From: Phlegmacium glaucopus
Lineage: Eukaryota; Basidiomycota; Agaricomycetes; Agaricales; Cortinariaceae
Direction of reading: 5' to 3'
Length of the DNA stretch: 24,522 nt
Assembly (NCBI GenBank): GCA_015039465.1
Contig: MU130674.1
Coordinates: 20,025-44,546, forward strand
Part shown: positions 20,421-24,522 of the stretch, piece by piece
How positions within the stretch are numbered: the stretch's first letter is position 1
Layout: each line of letters opens with the position of its first letter
Program-made: the position numbers and the translations under genes
The notes under the pieces: generated by a model
Database searches by the model: none
What the model was told of the DNA's origin: nothing
Seen by the model: the letters and a program-made list of their open reading frames with translations, nothing else

Positions 20421-21046
20421 TGTAGCGCGGGGCCGATCAAGAGACCAATTGAGAGCAAGGAGACGAAGGGGTGAGAGAATTTTGAAGTGGCATCTCCAAG
20501 AGATTGTCGGTGTTCCTTGAGGTGGTTATTCCTATCGTAAGAGTCATATAAGGGGAATGTAAAAAGAATAGATTAAGATTAAAAACCTTACTTGTCTGCG
20601 ATCACGACATCATCTTTGGGCAAGAGGTCGACTACTTTTTTGATGAATATTGACGCGGGTTTTTTGGCATGGACATCGTCGCTCTGAGTATGACTGGATC
20701 CTGAGCTAGAGCCAACGAAACCGAGGTTTTGCCTGTTTTCAAAGGAAAGGAAAGATAAGAAAGTAGAAAATATGCTACGAAAAATTTGAGAAAACGCACC
20801 GCATCCAGGAATGGCCACAGGTACGATGATTGTCTTGCTAAAGTTATTGTTGGCCGCCCCAGGTTCGCCTTCTTTCCCATCTAAGTTCCCTAACTCTTCT
20901 ACACCCTGCTGCGTTTTCAAAAACTTCAAGAACTTCGCGCTAGTCGCAATGCTTCCCTTCTTTTTCGAGTACTCCTTAAACGACGATGAATCCTTTACGG
21001 CCTCCTGCACAACCCTTTTGACATATAGCTTAGTCGAGGGTTGCAG
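19595..21046 (-). pseudogene. Fungal tRNA ligase (Trl1-type), kinase and cyclic phosphodiesterase domains, multiply broken
   Basis: The kinase part begins near 21046 with PSTKLYVKRVVQEAVKDSSS, then KTIIVPVAIPGCG joined across intron 20733-20799 to KTSVSLALAQ, giving a Walker A GCGKT, then HTQSDDVHAKKPASIFIKK and DLLPKDDVVIADK. After intron 20532-20591 come NNHLKEHRQSLGDATSKF, LLALNWSLDRPRATIHRI in a shifted frame, SHKEVTWMFINSTQELTP, YYGLLPEVDLEELL, HVTIVH and LHITVGT. The enzyme joins tRNA halves after intron removal. Lesions are: loss of bases between LALAQ and HTQSDDV, a pair of compensating frameshifts, a TAG at 20225-20227 where copy A has CAG, a 10-base loss near 20208, and a 28-base loss near 19916. 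The N-terminal adenylyltransferase domain is not found upstream. A functional ligase must exist elsewhere in the genome. Confidence 0.8.
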
Positions 21047-21099
21047 GTGTCATTGAACCTTTGGTAGACAAGAACATCTTGGTAACGCCTCCTGGAGTC

Positions 21100-21330
21100 G
21101 TTTTATGCTGCCTCTCGCAACAGACAATTCCTCTTTAACTCTGTATCAACCACCTCCGCCTTCTCTCCGACAATTTGCATATCTGAGGCGGCTATTTCAA
21201 GTTGTTGTTATGCGTCAACAAGGCGAGTTGTGATCGTTGCATTTGGTTGATTTATTGCGATTTGCACCAGATGAGCTCGTCCTTGAGTTTTCTGATATTG
21301 GCCTGAAGCTCAGGGGAAGAAAAATTGCGA
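21100..21330 (-). pseudogene. Decayed coiled-coil coding remnant
   Basis: On the minus strand ELQANIRKLKDELIW...KSQ, a TAA, then INQMQRSQLALLTHNNNLK and, after a frame shift, QQLEIAASDMQIVGEKAEV and LKRNCLLREAA form a run of heptad-like charged and hydrophobic residues. The in-frame TAA after KSQ looks like a former CAA. No family can be named. It lies immediately upstream of the broken tRNA-ligase kinase part, but nothing shows that they were one gene. Confidence 0.35.
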
Positions 21331-21734
21331 TTCGGCGCAACGTTCTTCGAGGTCATGCATGAGTTTCGGCGTGGTCAGGCTTCTAGAACGCGGACTTTTC
21401 CTCATAATTCTTGGAGTCCTTGGTCATCGCGTGCAAGCTGCGAATTGGTAGAGGTACTCAGTCGAGGGGCGAAAATTTATTAATTTACGTACCATTGAGA
21501 GAGATGAGGGACAACGGGAGGGAGGTTTTACACTCGGAGGTAGAGAGGCGGAAAATTCACAGGTGACGAGGTTCGTGCAACGGCCATGGCTGGTGTTTTA
21601 AATAGTGACGTTATGTAAGATTGACAAACAACCAAAGTTGTAGCACGTGCACGCAGGATCACTGGTTATGTAATCGAGTGCATCTTTCTTATCGACACTC
21701 ATCACCTGCTCACCACGAGTCACTGTTCAACGAT
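21331..21734. other. Presumed promoter region of the NB-ARC/TPR gene
   Basis: No gene is recognised. A tttaaata element at 21597-21604 lies about 130 bases before the receptor start codon and is a weak TATA candidate. The sequence otherwise looks unremarkable. Confidence 0.3.
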
Positions 21735-24091
21735 ATGAAGCGCATTTTTAAGAAAATTTTCAAGTCCAAGAAACAGAAATATTCGTCTCTGACCATCAAC
21801 GATGCTCTGGATTCAAGCTTTGAACCAGCAACTTCGACATCGACAATCAAGGCAAGCGCTGCCAATCCTATGCTATCCATTCCCGCTAGTGCTGCGACTG
21901 CAAGCGCACAGGCTATTCAAGTAGCTGATGTTACTGTGAGCATTCAACTTCGCCCATAACATCCTTAGGTATTTAACTATCGTCATCCCCATGACCTCTG
22001 CGTCTCTACTTCGGTTTCCGCTCTGGCGACCAATCCTGTAAGCGTTCCAGACACTGGTGTTAATGTGAGTGTTCGATTTGGCTCATCAAATCCATAAACA
22101 TTCAATCATCATCATCGATCAGACTACCCATGAACTCCAAGTCTCCGCTTCGAACTTGGGATCCACGAAATCGGAACAAAATCCCTCAGTGAGTTGCTTA
22201 CACCATGTTCTCGGCCTTCACTAATGATCAGCAGGCTCAACGATCTGCATTGGGTTTCTTTGCGAATGCACAGAATACCCTCATCACTGGCGGCGCTTTC
22301 GTAAGTCTTTCTCATAAGTCGTGTGTATGATTTAGCAATAATCGTACATATAGAATATCAATATTCTCCCTGCCAATACCGGTGAAGGGCAGGTGAATAT
22401 TCCTGTGACGCAAAAACCCAACTCCAGTCCAATCTTTACAGGACGGCGGGATGTACTCGATAAACTTGGGAGGATTTTTGGTCGTCGTGTTACTAGTAGA
22501 CTGATGTCAAGGCGCTCTTGTCTCCTCTGGGGATTGGGAGGGATTGGAAAGACTCAGATTTGTCTCAAATTCATAGAGGAAATGTCTGAAAAGTAGGGGT
22601 TCTTACTTTGCCATTCACAAGACTGAATTTGTTTCTTGTTAGTTTTTCACATGTGTTCTGGGTTGATGCCTCCTCTCAGGAGAGCATGGAAATGTCTCTC
22701 AAGGGCATGTCTAGCCTTCCTACTGCACAATATTCTGGTCTGGATGGCTCAGTTGAGTCTGTCCTCCAGTGGATATCTTCTCTCCAGGAAGAATGGTTGA
22801 TTGTGTTTGATAATGCTGATGATCCTCCTCCAGGGTTGGTGGCCAAGTTCATTCCTCCAGGTAACAGAGGTAATATTCTGATTACTAGCAGAAACCAATT
22901 CATGGGAAGGATTGTATCATTTGAGAACAAAATTGGGATTCATGAAATGGTGGAGCCAGATGCTATAGCTCTACTTCTTAAGGCTAGCTGTTTGGATCCA
23001 TTGCCTGAGCATCTACAATCTGCCAAAAAGATTGTGACTGAGCTGGGGTGCATTCCTCTTGCTATTGATCATGCTGGTGCATATATTGAAGTTGGGAAAT
23101 GTGACATTGATCAATATCAGAGGCAATTCTCAATGCATCGTAAGGCTCTTATGTCAGATGCTACATTCACAGGAGCATCAAAGTATGATAAAACAGTGTA
23201 TGGGACTTGGGATCTTTCTTTCAAAGAAATAGAAAGGAGAGCTGGTGGACATTCCACTCCTGGAGATGCACAAGCAGCCCAGGCTGCAATCCTAATTCTT
23301 CAAATATGTGCTTTCTATCATCATAGTAATATTTCTAAAGACATATTCCAATCTGCTGCTGAGGAAGACATGAAACATGTTGTTGATAGTGACATAGCTC
23401 AAATGTTACCCCAGGCAGTCACTTTACTAGATCATACTTTGCTTGCTGTGGACAATGATGGTCACTGGGATGAATTTATCTTTGGACAAGGGATTAGTGT
23501 CCTTCTATCTTTCTCTTTGATAAAAAGAGGACAATCATCTAAAATATTCTCTGTTCATCCTCTGGTGCACTACTGGAGTCGGGAGAGAATGTCAAAATAT
23601 GAGCAGCAAAGAATGTGTAAGATAGGAAGCATAATCTTGTCCTGTGCAATTCCATGGAGATTTGAAAGTCAAGATTATGCACTGCGACGGTTGATTTTTC
23701 CACATATCAAGGCAAATGAGCTACATGGAGGACAGATAGGAGTTATCAAGCAGTATTATGATGATAAATGGGCCAATTTTGCACTAGTAATGTGGGAGAA
23801 TGGAGATTGGGACAATGAAGAGCAGTTGGAGGTTCAAATTATGGACATGAGGAAGGAGCTGCTTGGTGCAGAACATCCAGGCACCCTTGCCAGTATAGGA
23901 AATCTAGCAAACACTTACAATAATCAGGGAAGGTGGAATGAGGCAGAGCAGCTGCAGGTTCAAGTTATGGACATGATGAAGAAGCTGCTTGGTGCAGAAC
24001 ATCCAAACACCCTCAAGAGTATGGGATATCTAGCAATCACATACAATAATCAGGGAAGGTGGAATGAGGCAGAGCCACTACAGGTTCAAGT
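21735..24091 (+). CDS. NB-ARC/TPR NOD-like receptor (STAND ATPase), continues into mirrored right end
   Basis: The proposed start is ATG at 21735 (MKRIFKKIFKSKKQKYSSL), a basic N-terminus like those of many basidiomycete NLRs. Proposed exons are 21735-21935, 21969-22064, 22123-22188, 22235-22300, 22354-22592 and 22643 onward, all in phase; the first intron (33 bp) is suspiciously short. Domains: a variable N-terminus, a short FFANAQNTLITGGAFN segment, FTGRRDVLDKLGRIF, Walker A GLGGIGKT (about residues 205-210), Walker B WLIVFDNADD (about 275-283), GNILITSRN, LGCIPLAIDHAGAYI, YGTWDLSF, a winged-helix-like region with FSVHPLVHYWSRERM, and then 42-residue TPRs (GAEHPGTLASIGNLANTYNN, GRWNEAEQLQVQV). 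NB-ARC proteins oligomerise on ligand sensing by the repeats; fungal members act in non-self recognition and programmed cell death. There is no stop or frameshift up to 24091. The stop codon is outside the window. Confidence 0.85.
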
Positions 24092-24522
24092 ACACTTCCC
24101 ACAGATCTACAAGACGTGGTTCGTCGAAGAAGGAGTATAGGTATTGAACTTGGACATCACCGAGACGGAGTAAGGTGGAAGGGACTAATAACATACACAA
24201 ACGATCTAAAGGGTATGACACTTCCCACAGATCTACAAGACGTGGTACGTCGAAGAAGGAGTACAGGTATTGAACTTGAACGTCGACGAGACGGAGTAAG
24301 GTGGAAGGGACTAAGGACATACATCAGCGATCTAATCGACATGACTAGTCCCACAGACCTACAAGACGTGGATCGTTGAAGAAGGAGTACAGGTATTGAA
24401 CTTGGACGTCGACGAGACGGAGTAAGGTGGAAGGGACTGGTAACATACATAAACGATCTAAAGGGTATGACCGTTCCCACGGACCTACAAGACGTGGTTC
24501 GTCGAAGAAGGAGTACAGGTAT
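23841..24522 (+). repeat. 126-bp tandem TPR-coding repeats
   Basis: Units begin with ATG GAC ATG at 23841 and 23967 in normal orientation. Three more units plus a partial one are recovered by reading the last 431 bases backwards, which puts ATGs at 24093, 24219, 24345 and 24471, exactly on the 126-bp period. Each unit encodes 42 residues with LLGAEHP, NLANTYNNQG and RWNEAEQLQVQV, a kinesin-light-chain/TPR_12-type repeat. The units are nearly identical in DNA sequence, which indicates recent expansion or gene conversion. Confidence 0.88.
24092..24522. other. Mirror-written block (reversed, not complemented) holding TPR repeats of the receptor
   Basis: The motif ggaaggtggaatgaggcag (24054-24072, normal direction) recurs as its letter-by-letter mirror gacggagtaaggtggaagg at 24164-24182, and again near 24290 and 24416. 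Reading 24522 down to 24092 gives TATGGACATGAGG..., which follows ...CAGGTTCAAGT at 24091 without gain or loss of a base and keeps the TPR frame open to the end. The open frame's apparent stop near 24140 and the minus-strand frames of this block are therefore artefacts of the reversal. Confidence 0.97.

Noticed and set aside
24078..24480. Open frames 24116-24379 (+) and 24480-24157 (-) with repeated peptides
   Set aside because: Their periodicity only reflects mirrored TPR repeats; they are not a separate repeat protein.
24092..24522. A new tandem repeat family or CRISPR-like array at the right end
   Set aside because: The 126-bp period and the sequence are fully explained by reversed TPR-coding units; there are no spacers.

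Overview
The window looks like gene-poor, repeat-rich DNA of an Agaricomycete-type basidiomycete. The evidence is short GT-AG introns (about 46-67 bp), an F-box gene, a typical basidiomycete multi-pass membrane protein gene, an NB-ARC/TPR NOD-like receptor, fungal tRNA ligase sequence and hAT-type transposons. The genus cannot be told from the sequence.

The most unusual property is that both ends are written backwards without complementation. Bases 1 to about 1749 make sense only when read from high to low coordinate on the printed strand. Read that way they give a normal hAT transposase with introns, whose C-terminal exons then continue normally at 1800-2257. Bases 24092-24522 behave the same way: reversed, they continue the 126-bp TPR repeats of the receptor gene exactly in register. 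Both blocks look reversed in place against the window edges. A biological inversion gives a reverse complement, so a data-handling or deliberate alteration is the likeliest cause. Features called in those blocks on either normal strand are spurious.

Layout: (1) 1-2485, a hAT element with GTTCAG-rich subterminal repeats and a terminal repeat. (2) 2486-5978 (-), a five-exon gene fusing an N-terminal Ulp1-type cysteine protease to a P-element-like transposase domain; the hAT cuts it and it carries one in-frame stop. (3) About 6092-6215 (-), a tRNA-related SINE-like sequence next to that gene's start. (4) 6390-8300 and 9880-12170, two copies of a direct segmental duplication, each carrying a decayed M14 carboxypeptidase remnant. 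(5) 12473-14064 (+), an F-box protein gene with a probable frameshift. (6) 14470-15412 (-), a basidiomycete multi-pass membrane protein gene with several small indels. (7) 16755-18250 and 18967-20420, a second direct duplication carrying the C-terminal cyclic phosphodiesterase domain of fungal tRNA ligase; the downstream copy extends into the kinase domain (to about 21046) but is broken in several places. (8) 21735-24091 (+), an NB-ARC/TPR receptor gene running into the mirrored right end.

Almost every recognisable gene is broken by a transposon, a frameshift or a stop, or is a partial duplicate. This fits a rapidly turning-over accessory region. The receptor gene is the only one that appears open throughout. 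I found no CRISPR array, rRNA gene or convincing intact tRNA gene, and no evidence that the genes form one new system.
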